Source: Dendrobium chrysotoxum
Taxonomy: Eukaryota > Streptophyta > Magnoliopsida > Asparagales > Orchidaceae
Assembly (NCBI GenBank): GCA_019925795.1
Contig: CM034315.1
Span: 682,001-746,000, forward strand
Direction of reading: 5' to 3'
Length of the DNA stretch: 64,000 bases
In this document: piece by piece, positions 1-12,560 of the stretch
Numbering within the stretch: position 1 is the first letter of the stretch
How the letters are laid out: every line of letters begins with the position of its first letter
Notes under the pieces: generated by a model
What the model was told of the DNA's origin: nothing
What the model saw: the letters and a program-made list of their open reading frames with translations, nothing else
Databases searched by the model: none
Translations under genes and position numbers: made by a program

Positions 1-3000
1 TTAGTGGATGACAAGCTACATCTATGCGAAATTCATTTTGACTAAAGCTGAAAGTTTGAGTAGAACCTTTATGGTATATTTGTCACTACACCTCTAGTCT
101 CCTTGCTCCTAGTGAACACATTTACTTTTTAAGTCAAGTGTCATGATAGCTCATGATGGTCATAGCTGATTTTGTCTCCATGTGTTGGTTTGTGTTGTTT
201 GAGAATGAACCGTTGATATGTGAGATTTATATTTGAGCCATGGTACATGATTTAAAGTTCTAGGTGTAAATTGTATAAGAATCATGAGAAGCCATATTTG
301 ATCCTTCACCAAAGTATGCATGCGAGGTGTTTGTAAAAATGCCTATTGGAGATAATATAAGTGTTCGGACAAGAAGAAGTTTTAAGCAAGTGTAGTTTTA
401 CTTTGTTTGGACATCTTAACCTAGTTTGATCTTATTGAGAATCATGTTTGGGGGAATGTGACTATCTCTTATTACCCTTGTTTGTGATAAAAAAAATGAT
501 GATGAGTTCTTACTTTGTATTATGAGAGTAGTATCATTTTATGAGAACATCCTAAAGTAAAAAAAAAACTGCTATATCTGAGATCTAGGGGTCTTCCTTT
601 CTTAAAGTTGTTTTTTTTTTAACTTCTTTGTTTTCTTTTATGAAACATCTTTAAAGGGGTGTAGGGGAATATTTGTGTGCTCCAAATATGAATTCTATCA
701 TGTATCCGAATATGGTTTTGTTCTTGTTCTTATTTTGGCAAAATATTGAAGCATGCATGGTTGTATCGGCATAGCCAAGAGTTTCCCCAAACTAGTTTGT
801 CTCCATTTGAGCTTGAGACAAGCAAGATCTCATATCTTCTCTTGTCAAAGAATAATGTAATGCGTTTTGGAGAGCTTTGATTGTCATGATGAGCTTGTCT
901 TCTTCAAAGTTTTGTTTAGTCGTCATTCATCTATGGATTTTGTTGGTCTCAAGGAAGCATGATCTCTTTATTGTTTTCTCTCATAAATATCGATGAAGTT
1001 TTGCTCACGACGAAATATTGGTCATTTTGCATATTTTGCATATAATAGAGAACTTTGGGTATTTGGTGGGTTGTGGTTGGTGGAGATTGATCTACGTGAC
1101 CTTGCTTCATTTTATATATTTATGCATCCTCCTTATGATTTAAAAAAAAAGGGGGGAGTTTTCTCTTCTAATAGATATTTCTGTTATCTCTACATGATTA
1201 TTGGAATGGTTCAAGATCTGAGTGACTCATTTAAGTTTGCTTGAGGAAATAAAGTGAATACGTTGCTGATTTTGTCATTTCCTATGAGATTTCCTATTAT
1301 TTTCTGTGTGAGGGATTGATATTCTGGAGTATATTGGAATACAATGTTCTCTTTTATATATCACTACATGGAGCTTGGAGATTAACGAGTTTGTATACTT
1401 ATATGTTTGAAGCAAATGTTCCTTTGTAAGTGGAAAAATATTTTGCTCTCAGATTTTTGTGGTCTTCATTACTAGCATTATTTGGTGGATTTTCTTTACA
1501 ATATGCTTCCCCACTGTGCCTGATTTTGTGCCCAAATTCCTTGCATATTAGTGAGTTGAGGGAAGAATTGAGGTTAACTTTCGTTCACCCATCAACTATT
1601 GTCTATAAATTCTTTTTTCTTAGATGATCTTGATTTTTGTTGATGCTTATGTCTTTAATGGAAGAGATGATTTCTCTAAACGCTCTTTTGTATCAATTGA
1701 TTAAATAGATGTATCTCTTTCTTCCTTCTCTGATGTAGTTTTGATGGTAAAGGCAGCAATGATTGAAGAGCTTATATCTTTGTCTTTTCTTTAAAAAAAA
1801 ATGTTGTATGACAAGTTTATGGAGCTCTTTATCCTTGTTTGGGAACTAGTGAGATCAAATCCTTTAACATATGAATTGAGTCGTGGAACTTGGATTTTGA
1901 GATGGAACAATGATAGTTTATTTTTGCTATAATATCGCAATCAAGAATAGTTTAATTTTGGGTTCTCTTTTGCTCTTCTTGGCATCAAGATAGCATCTAT
2001 ATGTGAAGAGAAGGTTGGATAGTTTGTTTTATGAATTTCTTTATATATGAGAAGCTTTATTTGAGAATCGAATTTGGTTTGATACAAACATTGCATGGTT
2101 TATATTGGGTGGTTTCCTTTGAATGGCAAGTGAAAGTATTTCATGGATTTTCTTCTTCTCTTGATGGTGATGTTCTTGCTTTAAGAATTATTTCTATCTC
2201 TTAAGTAGTGGCGAAGGGCTTTCATATTTATTCTTAAGATGACTTGAAATGAGAAAAGAGCAGCTCATTAAATATTGTTCCTCATTGTATTTTTATGTGG
2301 AAGTGAACTAATCTTTGAGTTTCAGAAAATGAGAGGTTGATGATTTCACATGACCACTCATGCTTAAAAGTGGTATGAATTTTACAATTTCCTTAACAGA
2401 TTTTTGTGGTTGTTCAAGAATGACTTGTTTAGGTTATTATTGCTCTCATGAATTTAGTAAAGTATTATGGGATCCATATGTGCTTTCATTGAGAATATAA
2501 TAGGCAAGATAGTGGATTTTATTCAGTCACCATTTGTTTATAATCTGCTTTACTCCCTCTTTTATTATGTGGGTAAGAGGTCATCACAATTGTTCTTACT
2601 CTTATCATGAATTGGATATGTAAAGAGGTTGATCTACATGATTGTTCTGTCACTAACCTGATGAGTAAGATAGTGGAAGCTCGGGTTTGTAGTTTGTTAT
2701 AACATATCTATTGTCTTCTTGGTAATATGAGTTCCTGGAAAAGTTAACATGCATTCAATAATGTGTGATGCAAAGTTTGTGATTGACATGGTTCTTGGGG
2801 ATGAATGTGGGGGAGCTTTCATGTGTTTTAAATGTGAGTTTTGCTTAGATCCCATAAAAGAGTAGTGTTGGCAATTGTGTTAAAGAGATTTCTAGTTTCT
2901 CATGCTTTATGAAATCTTTTTGTTGAAGAATTCTTATGAATACAAATACCCCACACCAAAATAAAAGCACTCAATTGTTTTGTGTCAGAAAAGACTTTTA

Positions 3001-3900
3001 TGGATTTCTAATGAAGAGAATTTGGGTCACTTTGTTTATGAAGTTTTACAATTGTTACTTTGGGATTGAAATTATTTTTCTTTTATAAATGGCTTTGTGT
3101 TGGAGACTCTTTTAAGTCCTTTTTAGGAGAAAGTGGTATTTTTAAGAGTTCTTTAATGTCTTTTCTTTTTTAGAATGAAGTGGTATTTAGTGTATGAATT
3201 CCCCCTCTCTTATTAGTATTTATTTCTAAAGTTGAGCTTGGGTTGAATGTGAAATGGAAGTTGCTTGTTCTCGTTTTAGTTTTGGGAACTTGTTTTCCTC
3301 TTCGCCACTTTGGGTTTCGTATAGGATATAGTTTGAGTCATTGAGTCATTTGAGTGCTTATTTTTGGAATGTGGGAACAGCAAAGGGCGCCAAAACACCT
3401 TCTTCTCTATTCGTATTATATCGAATTCGGGTGGAGATCGTTTTAGAGGCATACTCGAATTTAAAGAGATATGCCCAATAATGAGACGCCTATATTCCTT
3501 TTATTATTTCTGATTTTCATTCATTCCTTTTGAGATTCCATCGCGTTTCTCTTTACTTCTCTTCTCTCTACTATTATTCTACTTATTATCTTATTTTATT
3601 CATAGATTTCTAAATTTATTGATATATGTACGAATGTCCAAAGGGTTAGAAAAGAACTTCCTTTTGTCCCCTATAACACTAGTAACACCTAAGGACAAAA
3701 ATTAAGAATCGAGTCTTAGATAACATAGACTTAGGGTGCATGCTCCTTATAGGATAGAGACATCAAAACATAAACTTAGCAACATATTTTCCTAGGTTTG
3801 TTGTGCCTTAATTCATTAATAATCAACCAACAAAATCTCTCTTAATCAATAATAGATTGCTTAATCTACTTTTCTTTTAATTTATAACAAACTAAAATAA
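1..3900. other. Gene-free, T-rich repeat-like DNA
   Basis: I see no convincing coding exon here; the longest open frames are under 85 codons and match no family I recognise. The plus strand is T-rich and long frames are lacking on both strands. A purine run (nine A, six G, AG) at 1142-1158 looks like a retrotransposon polypurine tract, but no TG-initiated LTR follows it. Probably old transposon-derived DNA. Confidence 0.4.
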
Positions 3901-3910
3901 TTCAATAAAT

Positions 3911-4005
3911 ATGGTTACTACTAGGTAACCCAGGCCTACGAGGCTATTAAGTTAGCCCCAAGGAGGGTGAAATAAACCTCACGGCCTCGGTGAGCAACAA
4001 AGGTA
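3911..4005 (-). repeat. Dispersed repeat segment, inverted relative to 26604-26699
   Basis: About 95 bp containing AGGCCTACGAGGCTATTAA and CACGGCCTCGGTG matches the reverse complement of 26604-26699 with scattered differences. Both copies lie in gene-free DNA, and each has a GCAAGC-type hairpin roughly 1.7-2.1 kb further along in matching order (5681-5702 and 24482-24503). They are therefore probably two inverted copies of one larger element, perhaps a long LTR. No protein domain was found with either. Confidence 0.6.
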
Positions 4006-4692
4006 GTAATCAATCAAACACTAAAATAAAAATCTTTAAGATTAATCCTAAGACATTAATACTTATATTTAAATTAAAGCATCCCTTTAACCTTCAACAA
4101 ATCAAATTATAAATAACTTTAACTAAACTATCCTACATAGGACACACCTAAAACCACACAGCCTACACACACCTAGGCTTGTTTGTTAGGACACGACTTC
4201 GAGTCCTAGGTTAGGCCGATGTTTTGTTTTACTATTTGATGCCAATTACTCCTGCCAAGTTAGAAAACCCATGTATTATTCTATGTCTTAGCAATAACAT
4301 GTGTATGTTTTATAAATGTGAATATTAAATTTGCTGTTAGTCACATTTTTATTTACTTGCGTTTATTTTCTGAATGGCATCTATGCTCATTTGTGCATTT
4401 TTTTTTTATTTTGTCTTGCGAGGTACATTGGGTCAGGCATGATCAAGGATCAGTAAGTAATTTGCTCGCTTAAAGCTTTTAAGTGGCTGCGCCACAATCT
4501 TGCAGGGTTGATAATCAGTGGATCGTTTGCTTGCTTGGAATTTTTAAGTGGCTACGCCACGGTCAGGTATAATCTATGTAACTTGTAAAGAAAATTTCTA
4601 ATTATGTATCGAAACTGCTACACACCATACACATTTTGTTATTAATTTTTAGAGTAATACATATTCTAACATGTTTAGGTAGTTGGCCATAG

Positions 4693-4734
4693 GTTAGTGC
4701 ACTAACGAAGCTTTGGCCCTATAGGCCAAAGCTT
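4693..4734. repeat. Perfect palindrome followed by perfect hairpin
   Basis: GTTAGTGCACTAAC at 4693-4706 is a perfect 14-bp palindrome. One base later, AAGCTTTGGCC (4708-4718) and GGCCAAAGCTT (4724-4734) form a perfect 11-bp stem around CTATA. It lies just before the tandem repeat at 4742. Confidence 0.75.
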
Positions 4735-4741
4735 GCCCCCC

Positions 4742-5002
4742 CCTTCTGTGAGCCCTAGAGACCCTTCTGGTCACCTTAGGCCTGTAGTGTAGGCCCACCC
4801 ATTTGTGCTATATGCATCGTTGTTTTCCCACACGAAGTGGGCACCGTTAGGATGTTCCATTTTCTCTTAGTTTTGGGTATGATACCCCCTACCTTCTGTG
4901 AGCCTTAGAGACCATTAGGGTCATTTAGGCCTGTAGTGTAGGCCACCTACTTGTGCCATGTGCATCATTGTTTTCCCACACGAAGTGGGCACCGCTAGGA
5001 TG
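4742..5002. repeat. Two-copy tandem repeat, period about 150 bp
   Basis: Copies at 4742-4855 and 4892-5002 share CCTTCTGTGAGCC, TTAGGCCTGTAGTGTAGG and CACACGAAGTGGGCACCG, and are separated by about 36 bp. No coding potential is visible. The segment belongs to the repeat-derived block that runs to about 6000. Confidence 0.8.
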
Positions 5003-5680
5003 ATTTTTTTTATTGTGATGTGATGAGGATACCTTGCCTGGAGGGTATCTTTGGTGTGTTTATTTATTTATTTTCTGTACTCTGAATGTCATGCATGCAT
5101 TTTATACACTTTACTCCACAGTGCACTCCGCCTACATACATGCATTGCATTAACATTACTCTAATAAAAATGTCACATTATCTTTTAGTAGTCTTTAGAA
5201 TACTCTTACTTATGCATCTGTCTCATGCATCATATACAGCGCTAGGTATATTCTATTGCATATTATAGAGTCCTTGATTTAAACCTCTAAATTAAAAATC
5301 CTTGATTCCTTAGGATAGAACCTCCTTATCTTGTATACATGTAGGACGATTGATTGTGTTTAGGATGTTAGCTGGCAGCTCACTCCAGGCAAGCATAAGC
5401 CCAGATTGTACACCCCTCAATGTATTTCTTTTCATCTTTGATAAATTCTGAGTCTGTTATTTCTCTTAGGATAGTAATCTGATTTTTGATCTTTTAAACT
5501 CAAAATTTTAATCATATATTTACTCATCTGAAAAAGTCTAGTCATCATTAAGGGTAGAGAGAAGAGTTTATCCTCTTGGAATACAACTTAGGAACTTTCT
5601 CGGAGCACCAAATTAAGAAGAGAATAATACATTATCCTTAATCGAGAGTTTTCTTAGGCCAAGGTCTAAGATGTAATTAA

Positions 5681-5702
5681 CCACGGGGGCTTGCGCCCGT
5701 GG
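5681..5702 (-). other. GCAAGC-core hairpin, copy 1
   Basis: CCACGGG and CCCGTGG pair as 7-bp arms around a mismatch, GC and a 2-nt loop. Read on the minus strand the centre is cGCAAGCc and TTAATTAC follows. The same shape recurs at 24482-24503 and 41135-41156 with different arm sequences. The flanks (CGAGAGTTTTC on the left) also match those of the 24482 copy in inverse order. Confidence 0.6.
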
Positions 5703-6167
5703 GAGACTGATCCCCACATCAAATAAACCCCATTCGAGCTGATGTATCGAATGGGGGAAATCTCGTGACCTTTTGGGTCATATATATTATTATCCATCGA
5801 GGTGTGTAGGCGAAAGCCGCTATCCTCTATGGCTAATCGTATGTATGACTCCATCTGCTCTTCCATTGGCCTGCTTGGGTAGAGTGTAAAGGCCTACGAT
5901 CGTTTTGTCCTACGGGATAGTGCGGTCGTACCCTTTGTATTCTGTTCCCCATGAGTAGAGTCCTTTCGGAGACCCACAGAAGGCACTAATTAGAGAGATG
6001 GAGAGGCTAGAATTATAAGTGGTATGTTCATCTGATGTGTCTATTGGATTCATTTCTCAAATGATATGTGAATATTGTGGGATTATGTTTAGTGTGGAAA
6101 GAAAGCTGAGTTACTAGACATAAATAAGGCATAGTTTTCGTGCTAGCAGGTTGTTTTTGTAATCTAG

Positions 6168-6390
6168 AAATTTGACCTTGTATTTTGATGATTACAACTA
6201 TTATTGGATGATTATTTAGTTTCTCCTACTTTATATACTACATTTTTTTGGCATGCATTACTAATATTTTAGGTTCAACGTACACAAAGCATTGTTAGAG
6301 AATCAAAGCTCAAAAAAAGGTTGTATATGTTAGACTTAATTGAAAGTGTCTTTAATTTAATTTTTTTAGTCAATGTATGTAAAAAAGGTG
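6168..6390 (+). repeat. LTR-like repeat, also present at 7975-8190 and inverted at 7200-7445
   Basis: The segment starts near TATTTTGATGATTACAAC and ends near GTCAATGTATGTAAAAAA. A direct copy lies at 7975-8190 and an inverted copy at 7200-7445. The opening TTTTGATGATTACAA resembles the start of Maximus/SIRE-type copia LTRs, but that assignment is from memory of the family style and is tentative. Confidence 0.5.
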
Positions 6391-6740
6391 AAAGTTGGCC
6401 AAAGCAACCGTATAAAAAACCACTCTCACACTCTCTTGACACACTCAAGACTCTTTTCTCTCACACACAACCTTCTTTCTCTTATTTGCTCAAAGCCCTC
6501 TCTTGAAGCTCTCTCTCGAGAAGAAACTACCTCTCAAGGACCACCAATAGATGACCCAAGACAGCCAAAAGGCTTTTCAAAATGAATTAAAAAGAGTTTA
6601 AGTTGTGGGCATCTAAAAATTCTAAATTTTCAGTTACGTTGACTATATTTGTACAGTATGATAGGAGTATCAGGAGTTTCGTATAGTGTAATTAGTTCAT
6701 TACCATAATAGATCACCATGTATGATTATAAAGTGTATAG
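6385..6740 (+). repeat. Repeat with an inverted partner at 13440-13800
   Basis: About 360 bp starting GGTGAAAGTTGGCCAAAGC, with CTCTCACACTCTCTTGACAC and AGTATGATA, matches the reverse complement of 13800-13440. The two copies flank the CACTA element and the palindrome at a distance of about 7 kb. Short open frames here are side effects of pyrimidine-rich sequence. Confidence 0.65.
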
Positions 6741-8700
6741 TACGATTAGCTTAAATTAAACATCAAATCGTACAGGATGAACCAAGATTTATTAAGAGAA
6801 CATTCAGATAATTTATACTATACGATACATGATCATCCAATACAATCTGTAATTAATTGAGATCTAATTTGATTCCTTAATTACTTGACTTAAATTAGAT
6901 GATATTATAAAAGAACGTACAATACGAATAGATTCATACAGTACAAATAGTTCAATTTTTTAATTATAAATTTGCCTATTTTAAATGAGTTTAATTTGAC
7001 GACGAGATTTTTTATAATAGATAATCATTCAGTATGATGTGTTGGTCGTATAAAACCATTAGTTATACTTAAAATTTATTTTCTCTCATTCAAATTAAAG
7101 TTTTAATTAATTTTTATTTGAGTTGATAGTATAGTACGATACAGATCATATAGAATGATTGGATAGAAAAATTAAAATACTTACTTTTCATTCCCTTGTA
7201 TATGTCTTCATGGTTGCTAAGCTAACATACACTTTTTTACTTATTTGTACTCAAGAAAAATAAAATTACAGACTCTTTCAAATAAGTCAAACCTATACAA
7301 CCCTTTTTTAAGCTCTAATTCTTTGACAATGTTGTCTATATATTGAACATAAAATGTTAGAAATGCACACAAGAAAAATATATAGTATATAAAGCAGGAG
7401 AAACTAACTAATCATCCAATAATATTTATAATCATCAAAACACAATGTCGGGCTTTCGAATTATAACAATCTACTCCTTTTTTATAGTGACATATATTAT
7501 TGGTTGGAATTACAAGTTAATTTTAATTATATGCTAAGCTCTCTTCCTTAGTAAGTGATTCTTTTAAAAATAAGGAGAGAACTTTAAGTTGTAATTAATA
7601 ATTTAGTTATTTTAATTAATTTTTTACTTGTATAGTTATCCCTGATCATCACTCATAAACTCTAATTTTTTTGTTCACGTTGTACTCTACGATACATGCA
7701 TCATATTGTATGATACACGTAGGATTCAACCATTGGGCACTAATAATTATCATATTAATTGGTATGGATGATCAATTAGTGTTGAATTGCTCCATATTTG
7801 AACTTATAGGAATAATTAAAAAAATTAAATTATTAAGTAAAACTTAAAGGTTTCTATCTATTTTTAAAGGAATCAATTAATAGGGGGAGCTTAGCAGAAA
7901 ATTAAAAATAACTTGAGATTCCAACCAACAATATTTGACATCATAAAAAAGGAGGAAATTATTATAATTCAAGAGCCTGACCATATATTTTGATGATTAT
8001 AAATATTATTAGAAGATTATCTAGTTTCTCCTTCTTTATATATTACATATTTTTTCTGTGTGCATTACTAACATTTATGTTTAACATAAATAAAGCATCA
8101 GAGAATCAGAGCTTAAGAAAGGATTGTATATGTTAGACTTCTTTGAAAGAGTCTGTAATTTTATTTTCTTAAGTTAATGTATGTAAAAAAGATTTATTAA
8201 CTTAGCTGCCGTACACACACACAAGGAATGAAAAATAAGTATTTTAATTTTTTTGTCCAAATGTATTGTATGATTCATATTATGTTGTACAGTTCATATC
8301 GTGCTGTATGATCAGTTCAAACAAAAATTAACTAAAAATTTTAATTTAAATGAGAGAAAATAAATTTTAAGTATAACTAATCATATTGTAAGACCAACAT
8401 ATCATACTGGACAGTCGACAACTATCAAAAATACCATCATCGAATCAAATTTATTTAAAATAGGCAAATTTAAAATTTAAAAATTGAATTGTTCATATTA
8501 TACAAATTTATTTGTAATGTACTATCTTTTATAATATTGTCAATTTTAAGTCAAGTACTTAAGGAATTAAATTAGATCTAAATTGATTATAGATCCTTCA
8601 AGATGATCACGTATCATACAATATGAATCATTTGAACTCTCTCTAGATAAATCTTAGTTTGTCCTCTACAATCCAATGTTTGATTTAAGTTAATCATATT
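6735..8700. repeat. Large imperfect palindrome, about 2 kb, centre near 7715
   Basis: The left arm (6735-7700) is the reverse complement of the right arm (7740-8700) with scattered mismatches and small indels. Checked pairs include 7445/7975 (TTTTGATGATTATAAATATTATT), 7040-7190/8230-8400 and 6735-6910/8520-8700. Pairing continues through the middle (GCTAAGCTC near 7535 and GAGCTTAGC near 7890), leaving an unpaired centre of only tens of bases. AT-rich; no coding frame. A transcript across it would fold into a long hairpin. Confidence 0.7.
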
Positions 8701-8719
8701 ATGAGAACCCGAAAAATGG

Positions 8720-9485
8720 AATGTGTTAAAAAAAATATAAAAAATAGAATTTCTACTTGAACTGCAACACAATGGTATTGTACCTTTGAGCACCAAGGCA
8801 CTACAGTTTGGAGCATAGTGATGTTAAAAATGGCTATTGTGGTGCTGGAGTCTCTATTCTATAGTAACTCTGAAATTGACATGCAGAGCTACGACGTTGG
8901 ATCTGAACAATACAGTGCTAGGCTACAAATAGTGTTTTATTAAATATATTTTATTATAAATATCTCTGCACTGCCCCTTCACTCCCTAACTTCGCATGCT
9001 TGGTCGAGAAGGAAAGGAGAAGACAAGGAAGAGGAAGAAGAAGAAAAGAGGAACAAGAAAGGCCTTCAATTCATTTTGTCTTCCATTCCAGTCACGGATA
9101 TTATTTTATTTATTATAAATAACTATTCTCTTACTTTTATTTTCGATAAATTTGATTTATATGGATTTACTCTCTTAAATTTGCTAAAATTGCATTATCT
9201 CCTAATTTAGTAAACTTTTATCATATAACTTTTGATTTGTTATAGATTTGATCCTTTTAAATAATTTGATATGATTTTCTTATATTATCACTGGTTAAAT
9301 TTGTGTATAGCAATTTCTTTATAAAATGTGTGTGAAAATATATACTGAAATTGAAGTAAAAATGATGTATTGTGATTGGTAAGATGTACTAAACTATACG
9401 ATGTGTTAAAATGATTTATAGGTACTAGAATATAATACTAGTTTGACTAAGACAGGAAAGGATGCACTGTATTGATATTTATATT
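8720..9485. other. Gene-free stretch left of the CACTA element
   Basis: AT-rich DNA with a purine-rich patch (about 9009-9060, GAAGAGGAAGAAGAAG). The motif order (alternating GCACTACAG-like segments, the purine patch, then T-rich sequence) loosely resembles 57770-58600, suggesting another dispersed repeat family. No gene seen. Confidence 0.3.
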
Positions 9486-9499
9486 CACTACAGGAAAAC

Positions 9500-9940
9500 T
9501 CATTGTTACCGGCGGACGAAATCCGTCGGTAACAATGAAAATCCGTCGGAAATATACGGTTTCCAGCGGATTTTTGACGGAAATCCGTCCGACGGTAATT
9601 CGCACGTCAGAAATAGATTACCGAAGGATTTAATCCGTCGGTAATATTTCCGGCAGATTTTTCGACGAAAAAATAACCAAAAAATGACGTTATTATGTTA
9701 TTAGTTTCCGGCGTATGATCCGCCGGTATTGCCGGCGGAAATATCCGTCGGTAATACCGGCGGATTATATGCCGCAACAAACCGACGTTACTATTATCGT
9801 CGGACTTTCCGGCGGACTAAGCGTCGGAAATGTCTGGCGCATAATCCGCCGAAAATGTCCGGCGCATAATCCGCTGGAAAGTTCGATATATCGTATTACC
9901 GGCACCATTTTCGGCGGATAATCCGCCGGAAACCTGTAGC
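9500..9940. repeat. CACTA subterminal repeat array, left end
   Basis: Many direct and inverted copies of a roughly 10-12 bp motif (CCGTCGGTAAT, CCGGCGGA, TCCGCCGGAAA) fill the first ~450 bp inside the terminus. In En/Spm elements such motifs bind the transposase-associated protein; that role is inferred here from family knowledge. Confidence 0.8.
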
Positions 9941-10189
9941 TTTGACCAAAAAAAAACCTTCTTCTCTCTAAAATTGGATTTCCACAACCTGCAAATAAAA
10001 CATATACAAAACATATATACACAACGATGTTCACAACACAATAGACAATACACTATATAAACAATGTAACAATGTTCAAAACACATACTCAACAGATTCA
10101 AATATCCACAATTATATTACAAAACATGTCCAAAACACAAATATAAATGTCCACATCCGTAAAATGAATAAAAAATATCTAGTCTGAAT

Positions 10190-10330
10190 CTGTTTCCTCC
10201 TCAGCTGCTGTACTCTTCCCACTGCTCATCTGCTCCCTCATCCTTTGCATTTCTTCTAACATTTGAGTTTATTGGAATTGCATCTGCTGTTGTATCTCCA
10301 TCTGCTGCTGCATTTGCATCTGCCAATCAA
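10190..10330 (-). pseudogene. CACTA second-ORF C-terminal remnant
   Basis: The minus strand encodes a glutamine/methionine-rich tail (QMQMQQQMEIQQQMQFQ, then MLEEMQRMREQM and an acidic EEETDSD end before a stop) with one internal stop. Such Q-rich coiled ends are usual for the second protein of plant CACTA elements (Transposase_24/TNPA-like). It directly abuts the TNP2 remnant in a different frame, which points to an internal deletion that removed the rest of both ORFs. Confidence 0.55.
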
Positions 10331-11220
10331 CTTGGGCTTTCCGTACCTATTCTCATATGTGTAGTAGATCTCATGGATGCATATAACCGTTGCAGTCTAG
10401 GAATTATGGGTAAGTAAAATAACCTACTAACTGGTACTTCCTTCAACTTTTTTTTCGTGATAGATTTTGATTTAAATCTTGGTGCGTTGCAATAATGGCA
10501 TGCAATTTCTAATTGATCATCTTTATAGAATAACATGCATCCATTGACACAACAATCTATCTTTGTGTATGTCAAACCAAGCTTGGAAACTAGCTTCTTA
10601 GTCCGATATAAATCTGTAGGAATTATATTATCTGCCGGATTGGTTTCTTTGAGCAGCCCAATGAATTGATTAAAACATTCACGGGGGATATTATATTCTG
10701 CCTTGATGCTTAACATCTTAACAGCAATGGATAACTCTGAGTGAGTAGTGCAACCCTTCCATATTGGTTGTTGAGAAGCATGCAGTAGATCATAAAAATT
10801 TTGAGCTTCTTTATTAGGTGACTCATGATTAGCTTCTTTATACTGTTCAAATTGTGCTCCACTTGCATGATGAATTAAGTTCTTAAGATTAGGTATGATA
10901 TGCTCTTCCTCACCTATAGTAGCACTTGTCGATGGGCCATATCGAGAATCGAAATATGGTTCATACTCACCATGAGAAGTCCAATACCAATATTTTGGCA
11001 TGAAGCCTCGACGATATAGATCAACAGTAACATCATCTAGGCTTAGGTAGACCTAATTTTTATGTTTAGAACATGGGCAACGAATCATTCCATCTTTGAT
11101 GAAGCTGGGCAGTTGAAAAGCTGTCTGAATAAAAATATTCACCCCTTTAATGAACTCATCGGTTAATGTCTTTCTTCCTTACGCCAATCGATTATACATC
11201 CAACTTCTTTGAGTTCTGAT
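10327..11220 (-). pseudogene. TNP2-type CACTA transposase, N-terminal part
   Basis: Read on the minus strand, 11220-10990 encodes a transposase-associated domain: WMYNRL, then FIKDGMIRCPCSKHKN and DVTVDLYRRGFMPKYWYW, with a stop after CSKHKN. The uninterrupted frame from 11001 continues 224 residues with the typical TNP2 region (TKIDCCVNGCMLFYKDD followed by CHYCNAPRF, a Cys-rich zinc-binding-like patch). The catalytic DDE core expected downstream in a full transposase (usually 700-1000 aa) is absent. The frame instead runs into the tail of the second ORF. The remnant cannot encode active transposase but could be mobilised by one supplied elsewhere. Confidence 0.88.
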
Positions 11221-11461
11221 ATCTATAATATAACCTACATATAATATGGATATATTAAATTTATTGAAGAAATATACAAAGATTCTTAGCCTGCTCAGAA
11301 GGCAATCATTTTAATTAAGTGACCAAACCACGTACTCATCCACCTGAGCATCCTTATCTCTACAACACTTAACCTAATATTATGCTTCTCTTATAATGGC
11401 TAATATTCTACACCATAAAGCATTGTAAATCCAACCACCATCTTATAGAATTTCCCCTTAA

Positions 11462-11887
11462 GGGGCTGTTTGGTATGCGGATTTCGGCCGGATTTAGGCG
11501 AAATCCATCCAAACGGCCTAAAATGCAAATCCAATTCTCACGGCAAACGAAATCCTCTCTAGACGGAAAATTCCCCTGATTCGCTCTAAATACCGAATTT
11601 TCAAAATTCCACTGACCATGGGAGTCCATCTCCCTGCTCTTAGACATTCCTATGAAAGCTACGTTGTAAATCCAAATTTTCTAATGGCCAATATTCTACA
11701 CCATACTGCATGGGTTGGTTTGGTTGGCCAAATCCCTCTCCTTGCCCTAGACCCACTTAAGTAAACTCCCCAAACAGTTTTCAGGATTTAACCCCCTTAG
11801 GATTTGGTAAATTATTTGGTAAATCCGAATTTAGAGAATTTATAAAATCCTACTTAAATGAAATCCTAGGTTCTACCAAACAGCCCC
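11462..11887. mobile_element. Tourist-like (PIF/Harbinger) MITE inside the CACTA element
   Basis: This 426-bp element has inverted termini GGGGCTGTTTGGTA and TACCAAACAGCCCC and is flanked by TAA on both sides (11459-11461 and 11888-11890), the Harbinger target-site signature. It contains no ORF of interest. It lies upstream of the transposase remnant in the CACTA 5' region. An ATGGCCAATATTCTACACCAT segment inside it (about 11684-11704) is repeated just outside (about 11397-11417), so flanking DNA may have been copied into it. Confidence 0.88.
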
Positions 11888-12049
11888 TAAGCTTGAGGGG
11901 GAATTTTCTATCACACAACAAGCCCAATGTATTCCTCCACTTTAACAATCCAATTTGAATTCTACTAATAATATCACACAAGGGTACAATCTAGTAAGAA
12001 CATCCATGACTAAAGAAAAGAGAGTGTTACCTCCACACCAAGGAACATC

Positions 12050-12560
12050 GTCGAAGGAGCGAAATCGTGTTCGATTCCGAAGGAACGTCGTCGAAGGAGC
12101 GAAACCTAGCGGCGAAGGAACGTCATCGGAGTGTCGTCGGAGCGTCGCCGGAGAAGGAGAGTCTGCCGGCGTCGAAGGAAAGGAATTCGTTGTCGGAGCG
12201 GAATGCGTCGTCGGAGCGGAATCGAACACAGAAAAGCCGAACGAGACGAGAATGAGGAACCAGGCGCGGGATGGCTCGAAATAGGGCCTTTACCGGTAGA
12301 TTTTCCGGCAGATACTCCGTCGGAAAGATTACCGGCGGAACATCCGCCGGTTATAGTTCGTCGAGTTTAAGTAAGCCGGCGGAAAATATGCCAGTAAGAC
12401 CGCCGGTAATTTTCGGCGGATATTGCGTCGGAAAATGAAACTTTTTAGGCAAAATTGCGACGTATTATCCGCCGGTAAATAAGCGACGGATAATCCGCCA
12501 GTAATTGCGTCGCTAGTTTCCGGCGGATACCATCCGCCGGAAATTCCGACGGTAACAGAC
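12050..12560. repeat. CACTA subterminal region, right end
   Basis: 12050-12230 holds short GC-rich reiterations (CGTCGTCGAAGGAGCGAAA, CGTCGGAGC). 12285-12560 holds the same CCGCCGGTAA / TCCGTCGGAAA motifs as the left end. Open frames across 11942-12370 come from this repetition and are not genes. Confidence 0.75.

Noticed and set aside
1142..1158. Polypurine tract marking a 3' LTR start
   Set aside because: It is followed by TTTTCTC and not by a TG terminus, and no matching LTR was found.
3384..3394. GGGCGCCAAAA as a minus-strand primer-binding site (TTTTGGCGCC)
   Set aside because: No TG...CA LTR end could be found next to it and the bases beyond TGGCGCC fit no tRNA I can name.
11942..12370. 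Overlapping frames of 60-109 codons on both strands
   Set aside because: They come from the subterminal CGTCGGAGC-type repeats of the CACTA element.
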